A stretch of 64,000 nucleotides of DNA from Cognatundibacterium griseum (GCF_014284195.1 NZ_JACOGC010000002.1:248001-312000); one strand, 5' to 3'. Shown: positions 26,456-36,298, counted from the first letter of the stretch. A program made the numbers and translations. Notes: a model not told the origin generated them from the letters alone.

Positions 26456-29134
26456 ATGCGTAACGATACCGCACCAACACCTCAAGCCATTTACCGTAAA
26501 GACTATGTTGCCCCCGGTTATTGGGTAGATACGGTAGAAATGGGCTTTGATCTGGATCTTGACCATACCCATGTTGCGACCAGACTGACCATGCGCAGAA
26601 ATTACGACAGTGCGGAAAAAGATCTGGTGCTGTTTGGCGCGTCACTCAAGCTGCTGCAATTGCGGATGAACGGCGTGAATCTCAAGAAGTCCGCCTATAC
26701 GATTGATGGCGAAATCATGCGGATCCCCAATGCCCCTGATCAGGTGGTGCTGGAGATTGAAACCCGGATTCAGCCGGTAAAAAATACTTCTTTGTCCGGT
26801 CTGTACGCATCCAACGGCAACTTCATCACTCAGTGCGAAGCTGAGGGTTTTCGCAAGATCACCTGGTTCCCGGATCGCCCGGATGTGATGGCGAAGTACA
26901 CCGTGATGCTGCGCGCTGATAAAAAGAAATTCCCTGTTTTGCTGGCAAACGGCAATCTGATTGAAGAAGGTGATCTGGGCGATGGCCGCCATTTTGCAAA
27001 ATGGGAAGATCCCTTCAAAAAACCGTCTTATTTGTTTGCCCTGGTCGCCGGGAAGCTGGTATGCCAGGAAGAAAAATACAGGCTGCAATCTGGCCGCAAG
27101 GTACTGCTGCAGGTATGGGTGGAAGACGGTAATCTGGATAAAACCCAGCATGCCATGGATTCGCTGAAAAACAGTATCCGGTGGGATGAAGACCGCTTTG
27201 GTCTGGAGCTTGATCTGGATCGCTTCATGATTGTCGCGACCAGTGACTTCAACATGGGGGCGATGGAAAACAAGGGGTTGAATATTTTCAACACCAAGTA
27301 TGTGCTTGCCAATCCGCGTATTGCTACTGATGTCGATTACGCAGGTATAGAGTCCGTTGTCGGACATGAGTATTTCCATAACTGGACTGGTAACCGGGTC
27401 ACCTGCCGTGACTGGTTTCAGCTGTCGCTGAAAGAAGGATTGACTGTCTTCCGGGATCAGGAATTTTCTGCTGATCTGGTCGGCACGGTGACCGGCCGTG
27501 CGGTGAAGCGGATTGAAGATGTGCGGGTATTGCGTCAGGTGCAGTTTTCGGAAGATGCCGGGCCGATGGCGCATCCGGTGCGTCCGGATTCTTTTGTTGA
27601 GATCAACAATTTTTATACTGTAACGATTTACGAAAAAGGCGCCGAGGTTGTGCGTATGTACTACACCTTGCTGGGGCATGATGGCTTCCGCAAAGGAATG
27701 GATCTGTACTTTGCGAGACACGATGGTCAGGCGGTGGAGTGCGATGATTTCCGGGCTGCGATGGCGGATTCCAGTGGCCGTGATCTGACGCAGTTTGAGC
27801 GCTGGTATAGCCAGGCCGGAACCCCGCATGTCAAGGTGCAGACTGCGTATGATGCAGCGGCCCAGATATATGAAATCACATTGACACAATCCTGTGCAGC
27901 GACGCCGGGGCAGGCAGAAAAATTACCTTTCCACATCCCGGTGGCGATGGGACTGCTGGACAGTGCCGGACATGATATGCCTTTGTATTGTGACGGTTAC
28001 GAGAATCAGGCCGGAGCAAGCAATCTGGTACTTGAACTGACTGACGCCACGCAGACTTTCCGCTTCAGCCAGGTCGGAAGCCTGCCAGTGCCTTCGCTAT
28101 TGAGAAATTTCTCTGCACCGGTGATTCTGGATATTGAATACAGCGATGATGATCTGAGCCATCTGCTGGCGCATGACAGCGATCCCTTCAATCGTTGGGA
28201 AGCAGGACAGCGTCTGGCGTCCCGCCGTCTGGTTCGCCTGACCAAAGCGGTGCAGCAAGGTGAGAAACTGGAGCTCGACCAGCTGTTTATCGAGGCATGG
28301 CGCAGTATACTGAACGATGAGTCGCTTGATCCTTCATTCCGCGAACTGATGCTGACTTTGCCTTCCGAAGCGATGATTGCCGAAGAATTCAGCGTGGTTG
28401 ATCCGCAAGCGATTCATACCGCACGCCAGTTTGTTCGTGCCACATTAACGCAGCATTTACGTGCAGATTTGCTGCGAACCTACGAAACTTATCTGACACC
28501 GGGAAAATATAGTCCTGATGCAGCGTCGATGGCAAAGCGCAGTCTGAAAAATCTTTCCTTATCCTATTTGCTGGAATGGGTCGATGACAGCACATTGGCG
28601 CTGGCGCTGACGCAGTTTGATGAGGCTGAAAACATGACCGACCGGCTGGCTGCGCTGACAGCGCTGACCAATTTTAACGGCAGCGGCAAACAGATCAAGC
28701 AGGCAGCCAAGGCGCTCAAAAAGTTCTATAAAGAATTTAAACAGGAAGCGCTGGTCATCGACAAATGGTTCATGTTGCAGGCCACTGCACACACGACCGA
28801 TGTGAAGACTATTTGTGAACTGATGGAGCATCCCGCATTTACATTGACGAATCCTAACCGGGCGCGCAGTCTGATCTTTGGTTTTTGCAATGCCAATCCA
28901 TCCCGTTTCCATGCTGCAGACGGAAGCGGCTACATCTTGTGGGCGGAACTGGTGATTGCACTTAACAAGATCAATCCGCAGGTTGCCGCCCGCCTGGCGC
29001 GCAGCCTGGATCGCTGGAAAAAATACCCCGAGCATCTGCAGAAAAAAATGAAAGCGGCGCTGGGTAAGGTCGCTGCTGCCAAGAATTTATCCAAAGATGT
29101 CGCAGAAGTTGTCAGCAAGGCGCTGGCAGCATAA
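26456..29134 (+). CDS. pepN: Aminopeptidase N (M1 metallopeptidase)
   Basis: An 892-residue M1 aminopeptidase that removes N-terminal residues from peptides in the cytoplasm. The exopeptidase motif GAMEN is at about 268-272, the zinc site HEYFH at 304-308 with the second Glu in LKEGLTVF (about 327). Length and order match E. coli PepN (870). The frame is open 28 codons further upstream, but ATG 26456 ([10 protein letters not shown]) fits the family N terminus better. fbp follows 65 bases downstream; pepN-fbp adjacency is common in Burkholderiales. Confidence 0.95.
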   Translation: MRNDTAPTPQAIYRKDYVAPGYWVDTVEMGFDLDLDHTHVATRLTMRRNYDSAEKDLVLFGASLKLLQLRMNGVNLKKSAYTIDGEIMRIPNAPDQVVLEIETRIQPVKNTSLSGLYASNGNFITQCEAEGFRKITWFPDRPDVMAKYTVMLRADKKKFPVLLANGNLIEEGDLGDGRHFAKWEDPFKKPSYLFALVAGKLVCQEEKYRLQSGRKVLLQVWVEDGNLDKTQHAMDSLKNSIRWDEDRFGLELDLDRFMIVATSDFNMGAMENKGLNIFNTKYVLANPRIATDVDYAGIESVVGHEYFHNWTGNRVTCRDWFQLSLKEGLTVFRDQEFSADLVGTVTGRAVKRIEDVRVLRQVQFSEDAGPMAHPVRPDSFVEINNFYTVTIYEKGAEVVRMYYTLLGHDGFRKGMDLYFARHDGQAVECDDFRAAMADSSGRDLTQFERWYSQAGTPHVKVQTAYDAAAQIYEITLTQSCAATPGQAEKLPFHIPVAMGLLDSAGHDMPLYCDGYENQAGASNLVLELTDATQTFRFSQVGSLPVPSLLRNFSAPVILDIEYSDDDLSHLLAHDSDPFNRWEAGQRLASRRLVRLTKAVQQGEKLELDQLFIEAWRSILNDESLDPSFRELMLTLPSEAMIAEEFSVVDPQAIHTARQFVRATLTQHLRADLLRTYETYLTPGKYSPDAASMAKRSLKNLSLSYLLEWVDDSTLALALTQFDEAENMTDRLAALTALTNFNGSGKQIKQAAKALKKFYKEFKQEALVIDKWFMLQATAHTTDVKTICELMEHPAFTLTNPNRARSLIFGFCNANPSRFHAADGSGYILWAELVIALNKINPQVAARLARSLDRWKKYPEHLQKKMKAALGKVAAAKNLSKDVAEVVSKALAA

Positions 29135-29199
29135 GCAAATGGCCGCCGGACCGAACTGGATATCGGCGGCCGCTGAAAATTTTAATGAAGAGGAGCATT

Positions 29200-30201
29200 A
29201 TGAAACGTGTTAGTCTGACCCAGTATCTGGTTGAAGAACAACGTCTGAATAATTCGATTCCGGCAGAGTTGCGTCTGCTGATCGAAGTCGTCGCCCGGGC
29301 CTGCAAAACCATTAGCCACGCCGTTGGCAAAGGTGCACTCGGCGAAGTGCTGGGTAGTGCAGGCAGTGAAAATGTTCAAGGCGAAGTTCAGAAAAAGCTC
29401 GATATCCTGTCCAACGAAATTCTGCTGGAGGCTAACGAATGGGGCGGCCATCTGGCTGCGATGGCATCCGAAGAAATGGAAACCATCCACCAGATTCCCA
29501 ATCGTTATCCGAAGGGCGAATACATGCTCTTATTCGATCCGCTGGATGGTTCGAGCAACATTGACGTCAATGTTTCTATCGGCACGATTTTCTCAGTACT
29601 GAAAGCGCCGGAAGGCATGACTGAACCGACCGAGCAGGATTTTCTGCAGGCAGGCAGCAAACAAGTTGCCGCTGGCTATGCTGTCTATGGTCCGCAGACG
29701 GTGCTGGTACTGACAACGGGTAATGGCGTAAACTGCTTTACGCTGGACCGTGAAATGGGCTCCTGGGTTCTGACACAGCGCAATATGCAGATTCCGGAAG
29801 ATACCAAAGAATTTGCGATCAATGCATCGAATACCCGCCACTGGTATCCACCTGTTACGCACTATGTCGATGAAATGCTGGCTGGTAAAACCGGACCGCG
29901 TGGCAAGGATTTTAATATGCGCTGGATCGCTTCCATGGTTGCCGATGTGCACCGCATCCTGAACCGTGGCGGGATTTTTATGTATCCTGCCGATCAGCGT
30001 GAGCCGGATAAAGCCGGCAAGCTGCGCCTGATGTACGAGGCTAATCCGATGTCTTTCATCGTTGAACAGGCAGGTGGCGCATCAACCAATGGCCAGCAGC
30101 GCATGCTCGATGTTCAGCCCACTTCGCTGCATCAGCGGGTTGCCGTGTTCCTGGGGTCAAAAAATGAAGTAGAACGGGTTACGTCCTATCATCAGCAGTG
30201 A
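29200..30201 (+). CDS. fbp: Fructose-1,6-bisphosphatase, class 1
   Basis: A 333-residue gluconeogenic phosphatase turning fructose-1,6-bisphosphate into fructose-6-phosphate. The metal and phosphate motif [19 protein letters not shown] is at about 111-129, with [19 protein letters not shown] and [17 protein letters not shown] downstream, as in class 1 enzymes. The ATG at 29200 follows AAGAGGAG at ideal distance, so it is preferred to the in-frame ATG at 29185. A strong terminator follows 22 bases after the stop. Confidence 0.97.
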   Translation: MKRVSLTQYLVEEQRLNNSIPAELRLLIEVVARACKTISHAVGKGALGEVLGSAGSENVQGEVQKKLDILSNEILLEANEWGGHLAAMASEEMETIHQIPNRYPKGEYMLLFDPLDGSSNIDVNVSIGTIFSVLKAPEGMTEPTEQDFLQAGSKQVAAGYAVYGPQTVLVLTTGNGVNCFTLDREMGSWVLTQRNMQIPEDTKEFAINASNTRHWYPPVTHYVDEMLAGKTGPRGKDFNMRWIASMVADVHRILNRGGIFMYPADQREPDKAGKLRLMYEANPMSFIVEQAGGASTNGQQRMLDVQPTSLHQRVAVFLGSKNEVERVTSYHQQ

Positions 30202-30223
30202 TTTTCCTCACTCTCAGATCATA

Positions 30224-30248
30224 CGGGGCGCTCAGCCCCGTTTTTTTT
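30224..30248 (+). terminator. Intrinsic terminator after fbp
   Basis: The 6-bp GC-rich stem CGGGGC/GCCCCG with a 5-base loop is followed directly by eight T (30241-30248). It ends the pepN-fbp unit. Confidence 0.9.
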
Positions 30249-30562
30249 GATCTTCGATTTTTACAGATTGGCAAAGATCAGATCCGGATACCTTTGATGA
30301 GGCGACATCCAGAGAAAAACAGGCTTGCTGCATAGTCATGCAGACAAGCCTGAAAAGGGAAGCACAGTGGGGAAGCAGTTGCTGTTTCAGCGAAAAACAT
30401 TTCCTGCACGCAGAAACTGCCATTGCAGTGTTGCAGATAGCATCCATTATTGCTAATTGAAAATCAAAAGCAGCGTCATCTGCAACGGACAGTGCTGTTT
30501 TGTGCTCCCTTGTACCGGAAAACCTGGTCGCTTTCCGGTATCAGGCAAGGTGTTTGGATGGC
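30249..30562. other. Hairpin-rich intergenic region downstream of fbp
   Basis: There is no convincing gene in these 314 bases. Two strong hairpins are present. At 30319-30351, a two-part stem (CAGGCTTG plus CTGCAT with one bulge) on the minus strand is followed by TTTTT, a good leftward terminator 210 bases past the stop of the NAD(P)-binding protein gene. At 30513-30540, TACCGGAAA pairs perfectly with TTTCCGGTA around a 10-base loop. A small RNA made on the minus strand between these is possible but unproven. Confidence 0.5.
30319..30351 (-). terminator. Leftward intrinsic terminator with long stem
   Basis: CAGGCTTG-CTGCAT, a 4-base loop, then ATGCAG, one bulged base and CAAGCCTG. On the minus strand it is followed by TTTTTC (30318-30313). 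It probably ends the transcript of the leftward NAD(P)-binding protein gene or an unannotated RNA. Confidence 0.7.
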
Positions 30563-31204
30563 TCAATAACCCACGGTAAAGCGCTGGCGTGAATGGCTTG
30601 GTTGTTCCAGTTCATCGATCATGGCGACCGCATAATCCTCTACAGAAATGTGGCTCTTACCGTTCGCTGAAACAAGTAACTGATCCGTGCCCAAGCGGAA
30701 CTGACTGGTACGCTCACCCGGGGCGATCATGGCGGAGGGGCTCAGCATCGTCCAGTTCAGTGTCTTTTCTTCGCGCAGCATCTGCAGCGCTTCACGAGCA
30801 CCTTCGGCTGATGCCCGGTAAGCGGCAGGGAATTCCGGCGTATCCAGCAGTTGCAGTCCGGGTGCGATCTCCAGAGAGCCGGCACCGCCGACCACCAGCA
30901 AACGTGGTACGGCTGCTGCTTTGCTCGCATCGATAATGTGACGGATGCCTGAGCGGTAATAAGCCAGAACATCGCCATTGGCATGACCGCTGAAAGCGCT
31001 GATGACGGCGTCAAAACCGGCAAGCTGGCGTGTGAGCTGAACAGGGTTCTGCACATCAGTGGCCACTACGCTGAGTTGCGGAGGATTGGCTGCCAGCCGC
31101 TCCGGACGGGATACCAGTGCGGTGACCTGATGATGGCGGGATAAAATTTCTTTTAATAAAGCGGAACCGATAAAGCCGGTGGCGCCGATCAGTGCAATTT
31201 TCAT
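30563..31204 (-). CDS. NAD(P)-binding atypical SDR (NmrA/YwnB-like)
   Basis: A 213-residue Rossmann-fold protein. It starts MKIALIGATGFIGSALLKEIL, with the dinucleotide motif GATGFIG, and continues through DAVISAFSGHANGD, VVGGAGSLEIAPG and NWTMLSPSAMIAPGERTSQFRLG, the pattern of NAD(P)H-binding proteins often tied to stress regulators. The catalytic Tyr-x3-Lys of classical SDRs is missing, as in this atypical group. The ATG at 31204 has AGGA 7 bases upstream; the longer open frame is not needed. It is divergent from a LysR-type gene that probably controls it. Confidence 0.85.
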   Translation of the reverse strand: MKIALIGATGFIGSALLKEILSRHHQVTALVSRPERLAANPPQLSVVATDVQNPVQLTRQLAGFDAVISAFSGHANGDVLAYYRSGIRHIIDASKAAAVPRLLVVGGAGSLEIAPGLQLLDTPEFPAAYRASAEGAREALQMLREEKTLNWTMLSPSAMIAPGERTSQFRLGTDQLLVSANGKSHISVEDYAVAMIDELEQPSHSRQRFTVGY

Positions 31205-31285
31205 AATCAGTCCTGTATCTGTGGTAAATAAAATAGTCTGGTCACCGTGTGACGCATGCCTGGAAGTGTGACAGGATTCATTAGT

Positions 31286-31297
31286 ACGATAAATCGT
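31286..31297. promoter_or_regulatory. Candidate operator in the SDR/LysR divergent region
   Basis: A short palindrome ACGAT-AA-ATCGT lies in the AT-rich 154-base gap between the two divergent genes; a second one, GTCAC-CGT-GTGAC, is nearby. LysR-type regulators usually bind dyads in such gaps. The assignment is inferred. Confidence 0.35.
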
Positions 31298-31358
31298 GTA
31301 ATTCATAATTAATTGTTTTAAAATCCTTATCAATTTAAGTTTGAATGAGGAAGTACAA

Positions 31359-32297
31359 ATGGCTGCGCTGGATCAGATTGATCTGAATGCCCTGACAATT
31401 TTCGTTGCGGTGGCCGACAGTGGCAGTTTCACGGCAGCGGCAGAGCAATTAAATGTGGCCAAGGCCAAAGTCAGTATTCAGATTAACCGGTTGGAGCAGC
31501 AGCTTGGCACTGCATTGTTTACCCGCACCACGCGAAAGGTGGCGCTGACGGAGGCCGGGCGCTATTTGCAACAGCAGAGTCAGCCGCTGCTACAGGGCTT
31601 GCAGGATGCACTGATCCAGACCGGGAATGAACGCACCGCCGCGCCGGGTGTGCTGACTGGGAGCCTGCGGATTGCCGCGAGCGTGAATCAGGCGAGTTTG
31701 TCCGTGGCGCCGGCATTGGCCCGTTTTGCCGGTTTGCATCCCAGGCTCAGGATTGATCTGCGCACAGGTGACAAAATCAGCGATCTGATTGCCGATGGCA
31801 TTGATTTGTCGTTTCGCATGGGCTGGCTGCGCGACTCCAGTCAGCGCGCTGTCAAACTTGGAGAGTTTCGTCAGTTTGTCGTGGCAGCTCCGGCTTACCT
31901 GAAACAACACGGTTTACCTGCACATCCCGAAGCGTTGAGCGGGCATGCCTGGATCAGCTTGTCTTTGTTGCCTGCACCACTGACCTGGGCATTTACCCAT
32001 ACAGATGGCAGCACGCTGACAGTGCAGATGAAATCGCGCTTTCAGGTTGATGCACCGAGTTCGCTGCTGGCACTGTTACGGCAGGGGGCAGGTATTTCGG
32101 TCATGGAGGAATTGTCATTGCAGGATGCATTGCGCAATGGTGATCTGGTGCGTATTTTTCCGGAATGGAGTTTGCCGTCCGGCGGAATTTATGCGGTATT
32201 GCCGCCGGGGCGTCATATTCCGGCAAAAGTTCGTGCGTTTATCGATTTTTATCGTGAATTTTTACAGAACTCAACGTGTGCCGGCGCTATTACCTGA
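31359..32297 (+). CDS. LysR-family transcriptional regulator
   Basis: A 312-residue LTTR. The N-terminal helix-turn-helix is clear (LNALTIFVAVADSGSFTAAAEQLNVAKAKVSIQINRLEQQLGTALF), followed by a substrate-binding domain from about 90 to 300, with LRIDLRTGDKISDLIADGIDLSFRMGWLRDSS typical of the group acting on aromatic or stress signals. The ATG at 31359 has GAGGA 10 bases before it; a TTG at 31341 is a weaker alternative. Divergent from the atypical SDR gene. It directly precedes tolA on the same strand (178-base gap). Confidence 0.9.
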   Translation: MAALDQIDLNALTIFVAVADSGSFTAAAEQLNVAKAKVSIQINRLEQQLGTALFTRTTRKVALTEAGRYLQQQSQPLLQGLQDALIQTGNERTAAPGVLTGSLRIAASVNQASLSVAPALARFAGLHPRLRIDLRTGDKISDLIADGIDLSFRMGWLRDSSQRAVKLGEFRQFVVAAPAYLKQHGLPAHPEALSGHAWISLSLLPAPLTWAFTHTDGSTLTVQMKSRFQVDAPSSLLALLRQGAGISVMEELSLQDALRNGDLVRIFPEWSLPSGGIYAVLPPGRHIPAKVRAFIDFYREFLQNSTCAGAIT

Positions 32298-32377
32298 TAT
32301 GTGGGCGGGCAGGAAATTGTCACAGTGGGTTACAAATGCCGGATTGGCTTTTCTCATACAGAAATCGCTGAGAGGTT

Positions 32378-32383
32378 TATAAT
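32378..32383 (+). promoter_or_regulatory. Candidate tolA operon promoter (-10)
   Basis: A perfect TATAAT lies 92 bases before the tolA ATG, in the LysR-tolA gap. The hexamer 17 bases upstream (CATACA) is a weak -35. It would give tolA-tolB-pal its own promoter, needed here because tolQR are not upstream. Confidence 0.4.
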
Positions 32384-32474
32384 TTCACCTCAGGCAACAT
32401 TCAATGAATGGCGCCTCTGTTGTACCATTACCCATTTCCGGAACCATGTCCGTGTTGGCGAGTCCAAATCTGTT

Positions 32475-33419
32475 ATGAATTCAGTTTCTCTTCCGGGATA
32501 TCCGCGGTCACCGCAGCGACAGTCCGGTCAGTGGCGCTCCGTCGCGCTGGCGGCTCTGGTGCATATTTTACTGATCGGTTTTCTGTGGGTGGGAATCCGC
32601 TGGCAAAATAAAGAATCGACTGCCGTCGAGGCAGAAGTCTGGGATATGACGACCCGTGAAGCCGCGCCTCAGCCGGTGGCCGATATCTCACCGCCGCCTG
32701 AACCGGTTTTGCAAAAAGACACTCCGCCGCCAGTCATCAGGGAAGAATTACCCAAAGAAGATCCTGAAATTGCCTTGCAGCAGAAAAAACGTCAGCTCGC
32801 CGAGCAAAAAAAAGAAGAGGCGCGCCAGCGTGAGCTGGAAGAAGAAAAAAGACTGGCTGCAGAAAAAGAGCAGCAGTTGAAAAAAGAAAAAGAGCGTGAG
32901 AAACAAAAAGAGCTGCAACGCGAACAAGACCGCCTGAAAGAAAAGGAGCACGACAAAGAGCGCGACAGAGAGAAGCTGGAAAAACAGAAACTGGCTGATC
33001 AGAAAGCGCAACAAGCCAAAGAAAAAGCAGCCAGCGATAAGCTCTTTAAAGAAAATATGCAGCGGCTGGCAGCGCAGGCTGGCGTGACCGGCAGCGGTGG
33101 CAGTGGTACAGCTGTCAAGTCCACCGGTAATAATCGTGGTGATCCGAGCTATGCTGCCAAAATTGCTGCTAAAGTGCGGTCGAATACGAATTTCAGCGGT
33201 ATGGAAAATATAGCGGGTAATCCTGCTGTGGAATACCATATTGACTTGTTGGTCGATGGTTCGCTGCGTGGCCCAATACGCAAACTGAAATCATCCGGTG
33301 TGCCCGGTTTTGATGAGGCCGTAGCCAAAGGTATTGAAAAATCTGCGCCATTCCCACGCGACAAAACGGGCTTTGCCCCGCCAAGCCTGGAACTGGTTTA
33401 CAAAATGAAAGAAGAGTAA
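32475..33419 (+). CDS. tolA: Cell envelope integrity protein TolA
   Basis: A 314-residue TolA. One membrane helix (about 22-40, VALAALVHILLIGFLWVGI) is followed by a Pro-rich linker (SPPPEPVLQKDTPPPV), a long Lys/Glu/Gln coiled-coil domain II (about 95-205) and the globular domain III at about 225-314 (YAAKIAAKVRSNTNFSGM, AVEYHIDLLVDGSLRGPIRKLKSSGVPGFDEAVAKGI). It spans the periplasm and energises Pal via TolQR. The frame runs 58 codons further upstream, but ATG 32475 gives the normal N terminus. tolQ and tolR are missing upstream. Confidence 0.95.
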   Translation: MNSVSLPGYPRSPQRQSGQWRSVALAALVHILLIGFLWVGIRWQNKESTAVEAEVWDMTTREAAPQPVADISPPPEPVLQKDTPPPVIREELPKEDPEIALQQKKRQLAEQKKEEARQRELEEEKRLAAEKEQQLKKEKEREKQKELQREQDRLKEKEHDKERDREKLEKQKLADQKAQQAKEKAASDKLFKENMQRLAAQAGVTGSGGSGTAVKSTGNNRGDPSYAAKIAAKVRSNTNFSGMENIAGNPAVEYHIDLLVDGSLRGPIRKLKSSGVPGFDEAVAKGIEKSAPFPRDKTGFAPPSLELVYKMKEE

Positions 33420-33425
33420 TTCTGA

Positions 33426-34709
33426 ATGAGTTCTGTATTCAATAAAATTATATTCAGTGCCGCATTGCTGGCGATGGGCAGTTTGCTGCACACACCGGTG
33501 CAGGCCCAGTTACGGGTGGAGGTATCGGGCGTCGGTTCCAGCCAGATTCCGGTGGCGATTGCCGCTTTTGCGGATGAAATACTGGCGCCGCAGCAGATCA
33601 CTTCTATTATCAAAGATGATCTGAACCGCAGCGGTTATTTTAAAATTATCGATGCGGATGCGGTGATCACAGAAACGGCGTCCGTGAATTTCGATGAATG
33701 GAGAAAGCGTGGTGCAGAGGCGCTGGTGGTCGGCAGTGTGCAGCGACTCGCAGATGGTCGTTTCGATGTGCGTTATCGCTTGCTCGATACGGTAAAGTCC
33801 GTGTCGCTGTCAGGTTTTTCTGTCGCCACTCCACCCACCAACACCCGTCTGACAGCGCATAAAATCGCTGACGATATTTACGAAAAACTTACTGGCGTCC
33901 CCGGCGCATTTGCGACCCGGATCGCTTATGTGACTAAAGCCGGCAATGAGTATCGTCTCGAAGTGGCTGATGCCGATGGTGATGGCATCAAGGTCGCCCT
34001 GCGCTCCAATGAACCGATCATTTCTCCTGCATGGTCTGCTGATGGCACCAAGGTTGCGTACGTCTCTTTTGAAGCCAAGAAACCCGTCGTCTGGGTGCAG
34101 AATCTGGTAACGGGCGAACGACGTATCGTGGCTAATTTTAAAGGTAACAATTCGGCTCCGGCATGGTCACCGGACGGCAGCCGGCTGGCTGTGGCACTGT
34201 CACGCGACGGTCTGACACAAATCTACACGGTGAACGCAGATGGTTCCGGCTTGCAGAAACTGACCAGCAGCAGCGGCATCGATACTGAGCCGCAGTTTTC
34301 AGCAGATGGGCAATCCGTATATTTCCTGAGCGACCGCGGCGGCAGTCCGCAGATTTACCGGATTAATGCGAGCGGCGGCGAGGCAAAACGGGTCACATTC
34401 AACGGCAGCTATAACATCACGCCGCGCATTTCCCCTGATGGCCGCACACTGGCCTATATCTCGCGACGTGATAACAAATTCCAACTGTATGTGCTGGACC
34501 TGGCAACAGGGCAGGAGCAGCGTTTGTCTGATACGACCAAAGACGAATCCCCGAGTTTTTCACCGAACGGCCGTTATATCATGTATGCAACGGAATCCGG
34601 GCGCCGGGGTGCGCTGGCCGTGGTGTCAGTCGATGGCAAGGTGAAACAGAAATTGACGGTGCAAGCCGGAGATATCAGGGAGCCCACCTGGGGTCCCTTT
34701 ATGAAATAA
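33426..34709 (+). CDS. tolB: Tol-Pal system protein TolB
   Basis: A 427-residue periplasmic protein with a signal peptide (cleavage after VQAQ-like residues, about 28). The N-terminal domain is followed by a six-bladed beta-propeller with WD40/PD40-like repeats (SPAWSADGTKVAYVS, APAWSPDGSRLAVAL, EPQFSADGQSVYFLSD, TPRISPDGRTLAYIS, SPSFSPNGRYIMYAT). TolB binds Pal and the TolA domain III. It starts 6 bases after tolA. Confidence 0.97.
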   Translation: MSSVFNKIIFSAALLAMGSLLHTPVQAQLRVEVSGVGSSQIPVAIAAFADEILAPQQITSIIKDDLNRSGYFKIIDADAVITETASVNFDEWRKRGAEALVVGSVQRLADGRFDVRYRLLDTVKSVSLSGFSVATPPTNTRLTAHKIADDIYEKLTGVPGAFATRIAYVTKAGNEYRLEVADADGDGIKVALRSNEPIISPAWSADGTKVAYVSFEAKKPVVWVQNLVTGERRIVANFKGNNSAPAWSPDGSRLAVALSRDGLTQIYTVNADGSGLQKLTSSSGIDTEPQFSADGQSVYFLSDRGGSPQIYRINASGGEAKRVTFNGSYNITPRISPDGRTLAYISRRDNKFQLYVLDLATGQEQRLSDTTKDESPSFSPNGRYIMYATESGRRGALAVVSVDGKVKQKLTVQAGDIREPTWGPFMK

Positions 34710-34766
34710 ATGATGGGCATTGAACGTTATCGTTGATAGTGTAATTATTTTTAATCAGGAGAAAAA

Positions 34767-35300
34767 ATGCGACTCACTTCCCAATCAAAAACACTGGCAT
34801 TAATGATTTCCAGTGTCGTGCTGATGTCAGCATGTGCTTCTAAAGTACCGTTGCAAGAAAAGGCGAAGGTTGAAGAAAAGCCGATCGCGACGACATCCAC
34901 ACCTGCTGATCCGAATGCAGTGAAAACCGTATCAACCGGCTCTGTTGATCCGCTTGACGACCCGAAAGGCGTGCTGGCAAAACGCAGTGTGTATTTTGAT
35001 TTTGACAGCTATGTCGTTAAGGATGAATACAAATCTGTTGTCGAGGCACACTCCAAATATCTGACTTCCAATAAGCGCAAGATCCTGATTCAGGGAAATA
35101 CGGATGAGCGCGGCGGCAGCGAATATAACCTGGCACTGGGCCAGAAACGTGCTGAGGCCGTGCGCAAGTCCATGAATCTGCTGGGCGTGTCTGATGGTCA
35201 GATGGAAGCTGTTTCCCTGGGCAAGGAAAAACCAAAAGCAGCAGGGCATGACGAAGCTGCATGGGCAGAAAACCGCCGTGCTGATATCGTTTATCAGTAA
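34767..35300 (+). CDS. pal: Peptidoglycan-associated lipoprotein Pal
   Basis: A 177-residue outer-membrane lipoprotein. The lipobox is LMSAC (Cys23), followed by a flexible linker and an OmpA-like domain from about 70 (SVYFDFDSYVVKDEYKSVVEAHSKYLTSNKRKILIQGNTDERGGSEYNLALGQKRAEAV), with the Asp and Arg that hold diaminopimelate. AGGAG precedes the ATG at good distance. It anchors the outer membrane to peptidoglycan in the Tol-Pal complex. A terminator-like hairpin follows before cpoB. Confidence 0.97.
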   Translation: MRLTSQSKTLALMISSVVLMSACASKVPLQEKAKVEEKPIATTSTPADPNAVKTVSTGSVDPLDDPKGVLAKRSVYFDFDSYVVKDEYKSVVEAHSKYLTSNKRKILIQGNTDERGGSEYNLALGQKRAEAVRKSMNLLGVSDGQMEAVSLGKEKPKAAGHDEAAWAENRRADIVYQ

Positions 35301-35342
35301 TGACCTGACAGGACTGTCGTCATGACGGTCTTACCGTGTATG

Positions 35343-35377
35343 ACGCCGGGTTCCCTGTCTGGGTGATCCGGCGTTTT
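35343..35377 (+). terminator. Terminator-like hairpin between pal and cpoB
   Basis: ACGCCGGGT pairs with ATCCGGCGT (9 bp, one wobble) around a 14-base loop, followed by TTTT and then CATTTTTC. It could lower cpoB expression relative to pal. Confidence 0.6.
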
Positions 35378-35396
35378 CATTTTTCTTCTGAATGCT

Positions 35397-36155
35397 ATGA
35401 AATTAATTTCTGTCCGCCACTCTGTTGCCATTGCAGCCCTGTCTGTGTTGCTGGCTCCTTCACTTGCTTCTGCCGGTTTGTTTGATGACGATGAGGCGCG
35501 CAAGGCGATTCTGGATTTGCGCAGCAAAGTCGATGCGCTTAATACCCGCCTTGATGCGAAACTCGATACCAAGGCAGATAAAAACACCGCGCTCGATCTG
35601 GCAAATGAAAACGAGCAGCTGCGTGCGGAAATGGCGAAACTGCGCGGGCAACTGGAAGTGCTGGCCAATGATGTCGCCAATACACAGCGTCGTCAGCAGG
35701 ATTTTTATGTGGATCTCGATAATCGTCTGCGCAAGATCGAGCCTAAACGCATGACAGTGGATGGCAAGGAAACGACGGTTGAGCCGACCGAGCAGCGCAA
35801 CTATGATGCGGCGATGTCATTGTTCAAAGCGGGTGACTATAAAAATGCGGTTACAGCATTTTCCGGATTCCTGAACGCTTACCCGCAATCGGGATATGCC
35901 GGTTCTGCGCAATACTGGCTGGGTAATTCTTATTACGCGCAGCGTGATTGCAAGAACACGGTTCCGGCGATGCAGCAGTTGGTCAAAACTTATCCCGATC
36001 ATCCTAAAGCACCCGATGCGATGCTCAACATTGCGGGATGCTATACCGAGCTGAAAGAAAAAGCTGCGGCCAAAAAAACGCTGGAAACATTGATCAGCCA
36101 GTATCCTGATACTGAAGCGGCGCAGGCTGCCAAAAATCGTCTGAGCGCAAAATAG
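35397..36155 (+). CDS. cpoB: Cell division coordinator CpoB (YbgF)
   Basis: A 252-residue periplasmic protein. The signal peptide ends near LASAG (about 25), followed by an N-terminal coiled coil (about 40-105, ILDLRSKVDALNTRLDAKLDTK and later heptads) and a C-terminal TPR region (about 130-250, RNYDAAMSLFKAGDYKNAVTAFSGFL and two more repeats). CpoB ties peptidoglycan synthesis to Tol-driven outer-membrane constriction. The ribosome-binding site is weak. Confidence 0.93.
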   Translation: MKLISVRHSVAIAALSVLLAPSLASAGLFDDDEARKAILDLRSKVDALNTRLDAKLDTKADKNTALDLANENEQLRAEMAKLRGQLEVLANDVANTQRRQQDFYVDLDNRLRKIEPKRMTVDGKETTVEPTEQRNYDAAMSLFKAGDYKNAVTAFSGFLNAYPQSGYAGSAQYWLGNSYYAQRDCKNTVPAMQQLVKTYPDHPKAPDAMLNIAGCYTELKEKAAAKKTLETLISQYPDTEAAQAAKNRLSAK

Positions 36156-36182
36156 AATCACGCTATTAATCCTGCGGCACCA

Positions 36183-36211
36183 TTGACAGCCGGCCCCGAT
36201 CGTTCTATAAT
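36183..36211 (+). promoter_or_regulatory. Consensus sigma-70 promoter of the tRNA-Lys genes
   Basis: A perfect -35 TTGACA (36183-36188) and perfect -10 TATAAT (36206-36211) are separated by 17 bases. The predicted start is about 36218, 5 bases before the tRNA. No other promoter in the window is this close to consensus. Confidence 0.9.
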
Positions 36212-36222
36212 CTCGGTCTTTC

Positions 36223-36298
36223 GGGTCGTTAGCTCAGCTGGTAGAGCAGCGGACTTTTAATCCGTTGGTCGCAGGTTCGAATCCCGCACGGCCTACCA
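36223..36298 (+). tRNA. tRNA-Lys (anticodon TTT), first copy
   Basis: A full cloverleaf with D-arm GCTCAGCTGGTAGAGC, anticodon loop CTTTTAA (anticodon TTT), T-arm GCAGGTTCGAATCCCGC, and encoded CCA end. The acceptor stem GGGTCGT/ACGGCCT holds two G-U pairs (1-72 and 4-69). It is 76 bases, preceded by a consensus promoter. Confidence 0.98.

Noticed and set aside
26642-27889. A 415-codon frame antisense to pepN
   Set aside because: The plus strand encodes the full M1 peptidase with both active-site motifs; the antisense product has no features.
30232-30447. A 71-codon minus-strand frame downstream of fbp
   Set aside because: It spans the leftward terminator and the fbp terminator, so it is unlikely to be expressed as a protein.
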